This document shows positions 23,697 to 34,244 of a DNA stretch of 64,000 nucleotides, one piece after another; within the stretch, counting starts at the first letter, position 1; every line of letters begins with the position of its first letter. The stretch is from Pelagomonas calceolata (Eukaryota; Sar; Pelagophyceae; Pelagomonadales; Pelagomonadaceae). The position numbers were made by a program, and so were the translations under genes. The stretch spans positions 3,906,001-3,970,000 of the forward strand of contig CAKKNE010000001.1 in the NCBI GenBank assembly GCA_918797485.1, read 5' to 3'. The notes beneath the pieces were generated by a model. It had not been told where the DNA came from, searched no databases, and was given only the letters and a program-made list of their open reading frames with translations.

Positions 23697-26648
23697 ATGG
23701 ACCGCCTCAACGCCTTAAGAGGCACGCCCTCACCAAACGCGACCGCGCCGTCGCCCACCACGTCCCAGAAGGACGCCGCCGAGGCGAACGACTTCTTCGC
23801 GGCGCTCGCGGGCGGCGCCGACAACATCACGAGCCGGCGGCGCGCGCCGGCCAAGGCCGCCGCGCCCGTCGAGAAGACGCCCGCGCGGAGCTTCGTCGCG
23901 CTGCCGAGCCCGTCGACCTCCCAGAAGGACGACCAGGAGGCCCAGGACTTCTTCTCGACCCTTTTACAAGGATCGCAGCCGACGCCCGCCGCGACGCCCG
24001 CCGCGCGGCCCGCGCCGCCGCCGACGCCCATGTCGATCTCGCCGCCGCCGCCTCAACAAACGCAGCAGCAGCGCCGCGTGTCCTTCCGCGAGCCCGTCGA
24101 CGCGCCGCCGCCGCCGCTCCCGCGCACCGTGAGTGAGGATAATGAGACGCCGCCGAAGGAGACGGACGACGTTTTGAAGCTCGTCGACTCGTGGGGCGCC
24201 GACGCTTCGCCCGACGACGAGGCGGCGCGGCTCGCGCAGCTGCGCGCCGACGAGGAGCGGCGCCGCGCGTCGGAGGCGCACGCCGAGAGCGCGCGCAAGG
24301 TCGCGCTCGAGGAGGCCGCGGCCCGGGCCGAGGCCGAGGTGAGCGGCCTGCGCCGCGTCGCGACCGCGTCGCCCGAGGAGGGGAGCCGGCTTACTGAAAG
24401 ACGCCGCGCGCGGCGTGAGGCCACGGTCTGGTCCGCGGGCGGCTCGTCGTCGAGCGACGCCGACGCCGCGACGACGCCGGCGCCGACGGCGCCGAAGCGG
24501 ACGGATTCGGCCGAAGCGCGGGACTTCTTCGCGGCGCTCGGCGCGCCCGTCGCGGAGCCGGCCGCTTCTCCGGCGCCCGAGGCCGCGCCCGTGGAGCCGG
24601 AGGCGCCGGAGGCCGAGGTGCCGGCGCCCGAAGTCGCGGAGGCGCCCGCGATGCCGCCGCTGCCCGAGACGCCCGTCGCCGAAGCCTCGAGCACGAAGGA
24701 GCGCACGCCCGACGGCGCGCGCGTCGTGACGACGTGCGCGGGCGCCGTCGCGCGCGCGCCGCCGCCCGTCGAGCCCTCGGAGATCCCGGGCGCCGTCGCG
24801 CTGCCCGGCCTCGCCGCGCCGAAGCCCATCATTCCCGCGGCCGACGCGCCGCCGCCCGCGCCCACCGAGCCGGTCGCGCCCGCGGAGCCGGCGCCGCCCG
24901 TGCCGCCGACGCCGGCCGTCGCGCAACCGACCACCACTACAACGACGACGGCGCGCCGCAACGTCGTCACGTCCTGGGGCGCCGCGACCGCGCGCCGCGT
25001 GCCCGCCGCGGCGTCGCCGAAGCCTCCGTCCAAGACGCCGGCGCCGGCGAACGTCGTCCGCGGCTGGGGCCCCGCGGCGCGCGCGCCGGCGGCGCTGCCG
25101 ACGCCGGAGCGCAACCGCGCGAAGGCCGCCGCCGCCGCCGCCCGGCGCCGGAGCATGGCGCCCAGTGCGCCGCCGGAGAAGAAGAAGGTCGAGCGCAAGA
25201 GCTCGCTCACGGCGCCCGTCGCCCCGAAGTTCGCGGAACGGAAAGCTAGACCCCAACGGTTGTCGACGGAGGAGCAGCAGCTGCGCGCGGCGGCGCAGAA
25301 GCGCGCGCAACTCAAGGCGCGCCTCGCGGCGAACGCGCGCGCCGTGCCGGGCGCCGCCGGGACGGCGCGGCGCGCGGCGCGGGCGGCCGCGTCGCCGCGG
25401 CGCGTCGCCCCGCAGGCCAAGCCGGCGCCCGCCATGAGGCGCGGTCCTACCATTGCCAAGCCCTTCACGTTCGGCGCGTCGCGGCGCCAGACCGTGGCCT
25501 TCCGCGAGCCTGTGTCTCCTCCCCTCGCGGAACGATTGGCGAAGGCCGACGCCGCCGTGCCGTCGCGGTGGCGCAAGGAGCCGGCGCCCCGCACCAAACG
25601 GCGCCAGACGCTCACGCAACCGGCGTCGCCCGCCTTAGCGACCAAGAACCTGCGCCAGAAGCCGCCGCCGCCCCAAAAGAAGGAGGAGGTCTGCACGGAC
25701 TTCAAGGCGCGGGAGTTGGATCAGAGAATCCTCGGCGACGCCGGCGGCTGCGTCGGCGTGCCCGTCGTGGCCTCGAGGCCCTGCACGGCGCCGGCGCCTC
25801 CCAGACTACACGCGACGCGCGCGAAGCCGATCGCCATGTCGCGCGACGAGTACGAACTGTCAAAGCCGGCGTTCAAGGCGCGGGAGTGCCCCGGCGGCAT
25901 GGCGCGGTTTGCTTTCCTGCGTCCCTTCCCTTCGACACCCGAACCATTGCCTCGATGGCGTCGACGCCGACACGCCATCGGCGCGATCGACACTCAACAA
26001 CACAGGCCCTCGACGGCGCCCGCGCAACAACCGCGCCACACGAAACACCAGCGCAAAACTATGTCAAGGCCCTTCTCGGCGCGCCCGGCGCCCCCGCAGA
26101 AGTTCGAGGTCGCCAAGTCGAGCAAGCCGCTCACGGTAGCACAGACGCCGCCCATGCCCGGACTAGTCAGGCACCAGCAAGCGACGCAGCGCTTCGAGCA
26201 GAAGAAACGTAACGAAGCGAAGGCCCTGAAAAGGCGGCAGTCGCGCGGTTTGGTGTTGAGAGAGCGCGACAGCAACACGCAGAATCTTGATGCTCGGTTC
26301 GAGAAACGAAAGGCCTACGACGCGGAACTCAAAAGACGGCAGGCTCTACGTACTGTACAGGCGGCGCAGGAGGCCGACGAGGCCAAAAGGCTCGAAGAAG
26401 AGACATTGAGGAGGGAGCGGATGACGCCGGCGGCCAAGGGCGGCATGCAGTTCGTCGCCTCGGCGAAGCGCTACGGGCGGCACGGCTCCTTGACGAATCC
26501 TGATGATCTTGTGGAAGAGACGCCTCTGGCGGGTGCGCTGGTCGACTACGGGACGCCTCAGCACGCCGAGAGTGACGTCTACGCGGCGACGCCCGTCGGC
26601 GAGGCCGCCGAGGGCCGCATCGCCGAGGCCGTCGTGGAGGCCTGCTGA
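23697..26648 (+). CDS. large disordered protein with DFF and SWG repeats and a TPX2-like C-terminal part
   Basis: A 983-residue Ala/Pro-rich protein. Three copies of a short helical motif occur in the first third: AAEANDFFAALAGG, DQEAQDFFSTLLQG and SAEARDFFAALGAP. A second motif also recurs: LVDSWGADA, VVTSWGAAT and VVRGWGPAA. The middle is basic and low-complexity. Near residue 665 TDFKARELDQRILG and near 725 AFKAREC match the FKAR signature of TPX2-type microtubule proteins. A charged helical region follows (HQQATQRFEQKKRNEAKALKRRQ...RFEKRKAYDAELKRRQALR). A microtubule or cytoskeletal role is the best guess (inference from FKAR plus helices); the N-terminal motifs look like repeated docking peptides. 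Codon use is extremely GC-rich here. Confidence 0.55.
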   Translation: MDRLNALRGTPSPNATAPSPTTSQKDAAEANDFFAALAGGADNITSRRRAPAKAAAPVEKTPARSFVALPSPSTSQKDDQEAQDFFSTLLQGSQPTPAATPAARPAPPPTPMSISPPPPQQTQQQRRVSFREPVDAPPPPLPRTVSEDNETPPKETDDVLKLVDSWGADASPDDEAARLAQLRADEERRRASEAHAESARKVALEEAAARAEAEVSGLRRVATASPEEGSRLTERRRARREATVWSAGGSSSSDADAATTPAPTAPKRTDSAEARDFFAALGAPVAEPAASPAPEAAPVEPEAPEAEVPAPEVAEAPAMPPLPETPVAEASSTKERTPDGARVVTTCAGAVARAPPPVEPSEIPGAVALPGLAAPKPIIPAADAPPPAPTEPVAPAEPAPPVPPTPAVAQPTTTTTTTARRNVVTSWGAATARRVPAAASPKPPSKTPAPANVVRGWGPAARAPAALPTPERNRAKAAAAAARRRSMAPSAPPEKKKVERKSSLTAPVAPKFAERKARPQRLSTEEQQLRAAAQKRAQLKARLAANARAVPGAAGTARRAARAAASPRRVAPQAKPAPAMRRGPTIAKPFTFGASRRQTVAFREPVSPPLAERLAKADAAVPSRWRKEPAPRTKRRQTLTQPASPALATKNLRQKPPPPQKKEEVCTDFKARELDQRILGDAGGCVGVPVVASRPCTAPAPPRLHATRAKPIAMSRDEYELSKPAFKARECPGGMARFAFLRPFPSTPEPLPRWRRRRHAIGAIDTQQHRPSTAPAQQPRHTKHQRKTMSRPFSARPAPPQKFEVAKSSKPLTVAQTPPMPGLVRHQQATQRFEQKKRNEAKALKRRQSRGLVLRERDSNTQNLDARFEKRKAYDAELKRRQALRTVQAAQEADEAKRLEEETLRRERMTPAAKGGMQFVASAKRYGRHGSLTNPDDLVEETPLAGALVDYGTPQHAESDVYAATPVGEAAEGRIAEAVVEAC

Positions 26649-27013
26649 GCTCCTATTTCCCCCTTTCCCCTCCCCCTTGCCTAAGAGGTCTATATCAGTG
26701 GGTGGTGGGCGCGCAGGCCGTCTCGCGAGCCCGCGATGCGTCGCGAGCGCACTCTGTGGTTGCTTAGGTTCGAGTACCACTCGCCGGGTGTGCAGGCATC
26801 TTGAGAGGCGGGCTCTTCCAACCATGAAACGGCGACGGGCGCGGTACGTGAAAAATAAGAAATCAGCCTAAGGAGCCATCTGCCGGCCTGGGAGCAGGGG
26901 GGGGAGGCCTCTGAGAGTCATGCAAGGACGGAAAGGCGCCTACTCCGATTCGCATCTCAGGTGGCCACGGAGGCAGGCATCGCGTCGTACGCAGCTGCGA
27001 CCTAGCCGCAATC
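26649..27013. other. 365-bp region between the TPX2-like gene and transketolase
   Basis: It contains a pyrimidine-rich stretch directly after the stop (26650-26685) and the transketolase promoter. No CTAG element or RNA gene is seen. Confidence 0.35.
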
Positions 27014-29366
27014 ATGAAGTGCGCCGCGATAGCTCTCGCCCTGCAGGGCGCCACCGGTCTGGTGGCGCCGCGCCTGACGGTGAAATCGTCGGCGCTCAAT
27101 GCCGCCACGCTCGAAGCTAGCCCCAGCGTCGCCCACAGCTATCCTTGCAAAAGCGATCGCCGCGCGCCTCGCGCCGACCCAAAAACCAGCCCGCAGCGGT
27201 ACAGATGCACGCGCGCTGCTCCCCAGCCAGCGCTGTTGCAAAAAACGCATCGCACACACACATCCGCCGAGGACGGCGCCGCCGCACCCCTGGTTGCAAA
27301 AAACGCCACTCCACCTCCCGCGCTGCCACGCACCACATCACTCACAACTACAAACATAGGTCGCCCCGGCCACGTCCGAGGCCCTCCAGACCGCCGCCAA
27401 CGAGGCGCGCGGCCTCGCGATGGACTCGATCGCCGCGGCCAAGTCCGGCCACCTCGGCCTGCCGCTCGGCGCCGCCGAGATGGGCGCGGTCCTCTTCGGC
27501 CAGTCCATGACCTTCAACCCCGACGACCCGACCTGGGTCAACCGCGACCGCTTCGTCCTCAGCGCGGGCCACGGCAGCATGTTCCTCTACTCGTGGCTCC
27601 ACCTGGCCGGCTACGACATCCCCAAGGACGAGGTCGCGAACTTCCGCCAGCACCACAGCGCCACGCCGGGCCACCCCGAGTTCCCGAACTCGGAACACAC
27701 GACGCCGGGTATCGAGGCCACGACCGGTCCTCTGGGAGCCGGTATCTCGAACTGCGCGGGCCTCGCCGCGGCCTCCAAGATGTCGGCCGCCATGTTCAAC
27801 ACGCCGGAGCACACGATCTTCGACAACCACATCTTCTGCATGGTCGGCGACGGCTGCCTCCAGGAGGGCGTCAGTGCCGAGGCGTCGTGCTTCGCGGCGC
27901 ACGAGAAGCTCGACAACTTGATCGTCTTGTACGACGCGAATGATGTCACGCTCGACAAGATGGCCGAGTTCACGCAGTCCGAGGATGTGGGTGCCAGATA
28001 CGAGGCCTACGGCTGGGACGTCATCACGCTGACGGACGGCCACGACCTCAAGGCCATCTACGAGGCCATCGAGGAGGCCAAGGCCAACGACAACGGCAAG
28101 CCGACCATGATCATCGCCAAGACCGAGATCGGCCGCGGCATCGACGAGGTCGCCGGCACGAACGCCGCGCACGGCGAGGCCGGCGTCGCGTACGTCGACG
28201 AGGCCCGCAAGAACTTGGGCCTCCCGGCGGACAAGTGGCACGTGTCCGACGACACCTACAAGTTCTTCGCCGACCGCAAGGCCGCCCAGAAGGCGTCGTA
28301 CGACGCGTGGCAGGCCACCTACAAGGCCTGGCAGTCCGCGAACCCGGACCAGGCCAAGATCCTCCAGGACGGTATTGATGGCAAGACCCCCTCCGAGGCC
28401 GAGCTCCTCAAGGCCATCCCCAAGGGCTCGGGCGACGCCGAGGCGACGCGCATCTCCGGCAGCGCCATCATCAACGACATCGCGGCGGCCATGCCCCTCT
28501 ACATCTCGGGCTCCGCGGACCTCCACGGCTCGAACAAGAACTACATCAAGGGCGCCGGCGACTTCGGCGCCGACTTCGGCAAGTCGTACAAGGGCCGCAA
28601 CGTCTACTACGGCATCCGCGAGCACGCCATGGGCTGCATCATGAACGGCTTCGCCTACTACGGCCTCTTCCGCCCGTCCGGCGCGACGTTCCTCGTCTTC
28701 GCCGACTACATGCGCGCCGCGGTCCGCATCGCCGCGCTCGCGGAGCTCCCCGTCTCGTACATCTGGACGCACGACTCCATCGGCGTCGGCGAGGACGGCC
28801 CGACGCACCAGCCCGTCGAGACGGTCTCCGGCCTCCGCGCCTTCCCGAACCTCGACGTCTTCCGGCCCGCGGACTACGAGGAGACGGCCGGCGCGTACGT
28901 CGGCGCCGCCGTCCGCACGGACGGCCCGACCGCCCTCATCCTCTCGCGCCAGAACCTCGACCAGACGGGCACGACCAGCCGCGAGGACACGCTCAAGGGC
29001 GGCTACGTCGCCGTCAAGGAGACCGGCGACTTGAAATGCATCATCATCGCGACGGGTTCCGAGCTGCAACACGCCGTGGCCGCGGCGAAGCAGATCGGCG
29101 GCGGCGTCCGCGTCGTGTCCATGCCGTGCATGGAGCGCTTCGACCGCCAGTCCGACGCCTACAAGGCCGAGGTCCTCCCCGACTCGTGCCGCAAGCGCGT
29201 CGCCATGGAGGCCGGCGTGTCCACCATGTGGTACAAGTACGTCGGCCTCGACGGCAAGGTCATCGGCGTCGACCGCTTCGGCTTCTCGGCGCCCGGCGAC
29301 ATCGTCATGTCCGAGCTCGGCATGACGGCCGACAACTGCGCCAAGGAGGTCAAGGCCTACATGTAG
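27014..29366 (+). CDS. TKT: transketolase, probably plastid-targeted
   Basis: Exon 1 (27014-27127) and exon 2 (27360-29366) give 706 residues. Exon 1 encodes a signal-peptide-like leader [21 protein letters not shown], suggesting plastid import (Calvin cycle). Exon 2 opens [37 protein letters not shown]. It contains [19 protein letters not shown], the thiamine-diphosphate motif [32 protein letters not shown] (GDG-x25-N), [30 protein letters not shown] and [18 protein letters not shown], all diagnostic. It transfers two-carbon units between sugar phosphates. The exon 1 donor is inferred: GTCGCCC at 27128 is duplicated at the exon 2 start, and other in-frame GT donors (27062, 27080) are possible. 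The very high third-position GC suggests strong expression. Confidence 0.95.
27128..27359 (+). other. transketolase intron with direct repeats at its borders and three internal TTGCAAAA repeats
   Basis: The inferred GT-AG intron starts at GTCGCCC and is followed by an exon starting with the same GTCGCCC (27360-27366), so the boundary is duplicated as after an insertion. Inside, TTGCAAAAAACGC occurs exactly twice (27236-27248, 27294-27306), with a related TTGCAAAAG at 27145. Confidence 0.55.
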
Positions 29367-29480
29367 GCTGCTTGATCTGAGCAGAAACAAGTCCCAAGTC
29401 CCGGCGCGTGCGTTGCGCCTCCGTGTAATAGCGACCCACTCGTGGTGGGCGCTTTCGATCTTATACTTAGACTCCTCGTC

Positions 29481-30599
29481 TTACGCGCGCCCCCGGAGCG
29501 TGGCTCGCGCGGTTTGCAAGGTCTCCTCAATTCCCACCGCGAGCGGGTGCGCGCCGCCGAGCACGCGACGCGCGATCGGTCCTACCTCCTCGAGCGTCGT
29601 CACGGCCTCGCGGAGGTCGTCGTGCGTGGCGGCGGGGTCCTGGTAGAGCACCTTCGCATAAATCGACCGCATCGAGAGCATGAGATCATGACTCTCGCCT
29701 AACTTCCGTCGCGCTACAGGAATTTGCTTGCGCAGCAGCGACTTGGCCTCTTCGAAGCGCTGTAGGCCTTTCAGGGACGTCGCGTAGTTGATACCTGCTG
29801 AAAGGGTTTCTCTATCTTCTTCGCCTACGACCCTCAGATTTCCAAAATATACGTCTCGCCGCAGGCGTAAGGCATCTTGCATTCGTCCGAGCGCATAATA
29901 TGTGCCCGCAAGATTGCCCTGCACGACGAGAATGCTACGTTCCTGTTCGCCATGTCGCCGGCTCAGAGACAAGTCAGCCTCTTGGACGGGCAACGCGTCC
30001 TCGTACTTTTTTGCAGCGAATAAACCGCCCGCGAGCTGCCCCATGGCCAAGCACCGAAGCTGGTCCGTCTCCGGCCGACCCACGTACGTCTTCCAGCAGG
30101 CCCACCCGAGCGCGCACCGCACGACGCCGAAATACATTTGCTCGCACAGACTACACGTATCCCACCGCCGCCACCTCTCATTGAACGCCTTAGTGCCTAG
30201 ATTATTCTCCTCGGCCTCGTCACACAAAATCTTCGCCTGCTCCGCCAGGCACGACACGTGCGCGAAGCCCGCCGTCCCGCGGCACGCGCATCCGCGCACG
30301 AGGCCCTCCTTCGTCTTCCAATGCAAGGCCTGCGTGCAGATGTAGCACGTCTGGCCCTTCGTGTCGTCCGCGCACGCCTCCGCTGCGACCGCCACGGCCT
30401 CCGTGTACTTCGTATTTGCGTTGTATTGCTCGGCGCCGCCGGCTTTTTTAATTTTTTTGCAGAGCTGGTCGTGACCGCCCTCTTTCCAGTGTTGTTTCTG
30501 GCACGCGGGGCCGCAGTAGCGTGTGCTGCAGCGGCCGCATTTCTTGCCCAAGGATAAACCAAGGTCGGTGGCGCAGACGGCGCATTGCGTGAGGATCAT
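29481..30599 (-). CDS. MYND-finger, RING-like and TPR protein
   Basis: From the ATG at 30599 (MILTQCAVCATDLG) the product is 372 residues; the frame is open further upstream, but that part has no character. The N-terminus is a MYND zinc finger: C-x2-C, C-x2-C, YCGPACQKQHWKEGGHDQLC. Next comes a second Cys/His cluster (CYICTQALHWKTKEGLVRGCACRGTAGFAHVSCLAEQ) with a RING-CH-like pattern, then CSLCEQMYFG. The C-terminal half is tetratricopeptide-like, with repeated GLFAAKKYEDALPVQE, TYYALGRMQDALRLRR, SLKGLQRFEEAKSLLRK. Proteins of this MYND-TPR design are numerous in stramenopile algae; function is probably protein-protein scaffolding or ubiquitin-related. It is convergent with transketolase. Confidence 0.75.
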   Translation of the reverse strand: MILTQCAVCATDLGLSLGKKCGRCSTRYCGPACQKQHWKEGGHDQLCKKIKKAGGAEQYNANTKYTEAVAVAAEACADDTKGQTCYICTQALHWKTKEGLVRGCACRGTAGFAHVSCLAEQAKILCDEAEENNLGTKAFNERWRRWDTCSLCEQMYFGVVRCALGWACWKTYVGRPETDQLRCLAMGQLAGGLFAAKKYEDALPVQEADLSLSRRHGEQERSILVVQGNLAGTYYALGRMQDALRLRRDVYFGNLRVVGEEDRETLSAGINYATSLKGLQRFEEAKSLLRKQIPVARRKLGESHDLMLSMRSIYAKVLYQDPAATHDDLREAVTTLEEVGPIARRVLGGAHPLAVGIEETLQTARATLRGRA

Positions 30600-31079
30600 C
30601 TTGGGCCTTGTCAGGTGCTTTTGGGGCAGCCCTTCGCGTTGTTTTGGCCTGCTCTCGCGCCCTACACGGGCTGTGAGACGGCCGCGCCCCGTCCGAAACC
30701 AGGGAGGGACCCGATTGGTCCCTTGGACCCGGGGCAGCGATCGCACCGCCGCGCTGGATTAGATGAGAGGGCCCCCTTCAAATTCTCGGGGCCATCGTAC
30801 GCCTGCGAGCTCGTTGTTGGACCGGAGGCACCGCTGTTGGATACCTACGAACGGAGAGACGCATAACCCCGAGCCCACGCACAACCACAACCACACATCA
30901 AGCTTGAGTGTTGGTCATCAGGCAAAAAACGAGCTAGCGCGGGGCTCCTGCCCGGCTCTTCAAAAGTTGTCACGCGTGCCCAACCTCGCCTATAGCGTAG
31001 CCGAGGCCAGCGCAAGCGCAGACGCGCCGGCGCGGCGCCAGACAGGGACATCTGGGCCAAGGCTCTGAGGGAACAAAAG
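30600..31079. other. 480-bp divergent intergenic region
   Basis: No gene is seen. A lone GAGCTAGCG around 30930 resembles the left half of the CTAG element without the rest. Confidence 0.3.
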
Positions 31080-32365
31080 ATGTCCTGGCCCCTCCCGGAG
31101 GATGAGGACGAGCGCATGTCGACGCTGCGTTCATTAGAACTGTAGGAAACCAGCGTCCTGTCGTGAAACGGCGCCCCCCCCCGGGAGACGCCGCCGGCGC
31201 GCCCGTCGACGCGCCCCGGCCACCCGTTAACCGCGCAGGCTCGACACGCCCCGCCACCAGGAATTTGAGCGCATCACGGCGCTCTGCGGCACCGCGTTAA
31301 ATGTGCCCATCTGTCTTGTAAGCTTAGTGGATGAAAGGAGGCAGTGGTTCCTGTCGAATCGAGGCCTCGGTGATACGCGAGAAACGGGCCGCGAGATCGC
31401 CTTCTGCGCCCATTCGATCATGCCCGACGCCACGACGCGCGTCCACAAAGAGATCATGGTTGTTAGGGATGCGCTGGCCGACGACCGGTTCAAGGATAGC
31501 GCTTTGGTGCAAGGATGGCCGCACATCCGGTTCTACGCCGGTGCGCCCTTGCTGATCGGGGGCGAGGACGGCATCAAAAGAGCTATTGGTACTCTCTGTG
31601 TGATTGACACGGCGATAGAACATGGAGGCACCGGCGCGAGGACGGAGGACGGCTGGGGCGTGCGCGAGAAGCAGATTTTATTGGATTTCGGCGCTCTGCT
31701 GACGGGTGCCATCGAAGCGCGGCAACAGGCGCGCATGGCGATGACGGTCGCTAAAACGGACTACATCTCTTGCACCGCGCACGACATCCGCACACCAGTA
31801 GCCTGCTTCCAGCTGTCGCTCGAGCTGCTAGCTGGTAGTCAGTTAACGGACGAACAACGAGAATACGTCGAGCACGCCCAACAGTCGGTGGAAGTGATGA
31901 CCGAGACGGTGGATAGGGCCATCGAGACCGCACGAGCTCAAAGGGGCGCGAGACCCGCACAAGCTAGGCAAGAGTCCGTTTCCGTAAGGGCATTACTAGG
32001 GAAGATCGACTTCCTCACGAGATCCCTCAGTAAAGAAAGACCGGAGTTACGCTTCAGTGTAGATGATAATGTGCCCGAGTCGATAGAAACGGACGGGACG
32101 TTAGTCTGGCGGATCCTCATGAACTATGTTACGAATGCCTTGAAGGCCGCCGTGAGGCCCGGGGCCGAGCAAGGGCGAGGTGTTGATGTCCGAATATCTC
32201 GGGTGAGGGCCAACGCGACGGGCATCTCACCCGCGCAGGACTGCGCCACACTCTTGTGTCGAGCGGGCGCGATCGCCGCAGCGAAGCGCGGCGCTTTGGC
32301 GAATGAAGAAATCGCGACGGATGTGGTCGGACTAGCTCCAACGGCACGACCAGAGGAATGGTTAA

Positions 32366-32396
<31 letters not shown>

Positions 32397-33129
32397 CGAT
32401 GCCGCCCTGCGACATCGCTTGTTCAATGCGTTTGTCCAGGCCCAGGGCACGAAGGAGGGGACTGGTTTAGGATTATTTGCGGTCAAACAATGCGCCTCGC
32501 TACTGTCAGGCGCGTGCGGCGCGAGATTCAAGAACAACGAGCGACCAACCAAGAGGGCCAGGACGGGTATGTTGGAGCCGAAGTTCGATCAGGAAGATTC
32601 AGGTGAAGGTACCGGTTCTATTTTTTGGACGCTCGTACCTCTGCAGTTACCTAACAGTGAACCGGCCCAAAAAGTCGAGGAGGTGCCCGAGACTCCTGTG
32701 GAAGTCACTCGACAGTTAGAAACGGCGCCCATCGTCGAGCAAGGTAGCAGAGGCCAGGCGTTGATCGTCGAAGACTCCGCACCGATCAGAAAGATGCTGA
32801 AGAGAATACTAGAAAGGGCAGGCTTCCGCGTCGATGAAGCTGGAAATGGGGAACAAGGTTTGGATATGCTTACGAGAAGTTCATATGATGTCTGCATCAT
32901 GGACTTCCTCATGCCCATCATGGACGGCGTGACGTGCACGCGGAAGTACAGGGCCTGGGAAGCTGCTGCGAAGCGGAAGCGGACGGTCATCGTCGGGTCG
33001 TCGGCGAATGCCGACGAGACGGAGATCAACTCGGCGCTGGGCGGGGGCTTCTTCGACGGCTTCATCCCCAAGCCCGTCACGACCGCAACCCTGAAAGCGA
33101 AGCTCGACGAGTTGTATGCCGCGCAGTGA
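31080..33129 (+). CDS. soluble hybrid histidine kinase (GAF - HisKA - HATPase - REC)
   Basis: Exon 1 (31080-31141, MSWPLPEDEDERMSTLRSLEL) joins exon 2 (31239-33129) across a 97-bp GT-AG intron, giving 650 residues and restoring ELLDTPRHQEFERITALC, the usual start of this GAF class. Domains: GAF about 20-165 (VPICLVSLVDERRQWF, CAHSI, FYAGAPL, GTLCVID); a HisKA helix with the phospho-acceptor histidine in CTAHDIRTPV (about residue 202); HATPase with N box NYVTNALKA, GPGVD and GTGLGLFAVK (about 428); and a receiver domain with VEDSAP, phospho-acceptor aspartate in CIMDFLMPIMDG (about 573) and a KPV lysine. It is a cytosolic two-component sensor; the ligand of the GAF domain is unknown. There are no membrane segments. 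A partner phosphotransfer protein is not in the window. Confidence 0.92.
31142..31238 (+). other. intron of the hybrid histidine kinase
   Basis: Donor CT|GTAGGAAACC and acceptor CCGCGCAG|G. The phase is right, and the joined LLDTP-x4-FERIT motif supports the splice. Confidence 0.8.
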
Positions 33130-33239
33130 TTATGACGACGTTTTTGCTGAATTCCCTCGGTCGCGACCGCCCCCGCTCGGACCCCTTGTTCATTAAGATA
33201 TACGCTATGGATTCCTGTCGCGTCGATGGCGTCCCGTTC

Positions 33240-33261
33240 CTAGTGTGTTACAGGCCGCTAG
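33240..33261 (-). promoter_or_regulatory. CTAG inverted-repeat promoter element, copy 5
   Basis: Reads CTAGTGTGTTAC - AGGC - CGCTAG. It lies in the 392-bp gap between the histidine kinase and the gene at 33522, both on the plus strand. The rest of the gap shows no gene. Confidence 0.55.
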
Positions 33262-33521
33262 CCTCTTTTCCTGGCCTTGTTTTTTTTGCCAGCCTCGCAT
33301 CCTTTGTGTGTCATACAACGCTAGCATTTGGAGTAACCGATCGGACCACGTTACTTGCGGACGCAACTGTTCGAACGAGTTCGTGTGTTTAGCGTTCCTG
33401 GCAGTGCTCTCCAAGCTGCTGCCATTTTACGCAGTCCAAACGCGACGCCGCGACTGCTCGACGGCCGGCGCGGCGGCTGACCCGTACAGCGATCTATTCT
33501 TGCAGCGCGGCACGACCAACG

Positions 33522-34232
33522 ATGCGGCTGCGCCTCCTCGCCGCCGCGGCGCTCGCGGCGGCGCAGATCTACCGGCCCGACGGCGCGCGGACACCTTTCA
33601 AGAAGAGCGTCCCGACGCCGCCACGCAAGACGTCGAGCAGCCACCACATCTCCGATGGCGAGCATATCAAGTTGGACGACGGCAACCTCCCGTCCGAAAT
33701 CTTCCTGGGGCGGCACACGATCAAGAAGCCGTGGACGTTGGGCAAGTATGAGAATAATGTGATTACGGTGGAGGACATGTATCGGATCATTTTGAAAAGA
33801 AGGCTGCACCCCGTCGCGATCGACTTCCGGGAAATCTGCCACAAGGACATGGGTCCCACGAACCAATCCATCGAATCAATTTGTGGGCGCAAGTTCAAAG
33901 ATACGACACGGTCGGACCGCGGACCTGCACAAGTGCCGGGCATCCTCGTCAGGTCGACGCAGAACCCTTGTGGTTTGCCCTACCGCATGGTCGACGGCGC
34001 GCACCGTATTTGTCGGATGAAGGCGGCGGGTATCAGTCAAGGGTGTTTTTTCGTGCTCGACGAGGCGACGGCGCTGTCTCTGGTGGTCCCCTACCCGGCC
34101 CACGGCGCGAAGGCGCAGCGTATTAAACCGATCGGCAGGTACGAGGCCATCGCGCTCGGCTGGAAGCTGGCGATGGACTACTACGGGATCGACGCCGACT
34201 GCGAGAAGCGGGCGAATTGGACAGCTGTGTAA
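33522..34232 (+). CDS. secreted or organellar protein with a ParB/Srx-like segment
   Basis: A 236-residue protein. The N-terminus MRLRLLAAAALAAAQIYRP is a short signal-peptide-like helix. The body includes VITVEDMYRIILKRRLHPVAIDF, GILVRSTQNPCGLPYRMVDGAHRICRMKAAGISQGCFFVLD, where DGAHR followed by a helix and glycine resembles the DGxHR core of ParB/sulfiredoxin-fold proteins. The C-terminus (RYEAIALGWKLAMDYYGIDADCEKR) is helical. The ParB-like reading is a suggestion only. It is convergent with the rhomboid gene, with 12 bp between the stops. Confidence 0.5.
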   Translation: MRLRLLAAAALAAAQIYRPDGARTPFKKSVPTPPRKTSSSHHISDGEHIKLDDGNLPSEIFLGRHTIKKPWTLGKYENNVITVEDMYRIILKRRLHPVAIDFREICHKDMGPTNQSIESICGRKFKDTTRSDRGPAQVPGILVRSTQNPCGLPYRMVDGAHRICRMKAAGISQGCFFVLDEATALSLVVPYPAHGAKAQRIKPIGRYEAIALGWKLAMDYYGIDADCEKRANWTAV

Positions 34233-34244
34233 GTGTGATACATG

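Noticed and set aside
23964-25705. Two 550-aa minus-strand open frames over the TPX2-like gene
   Set aside because: Both are low-complexity shadows (Arg/Gly or Ala/Ser rich) of the plus-strand gene, which has FKAR motifs and repeated peptides.
27348-29390. 680-aa minus-strand open frame over transketolase
   Set aside because: Antisense of a strongly conserved enzyme; Val/Leu/Gly/Arg/Asp repetition comes from codon bias in the sense strand.
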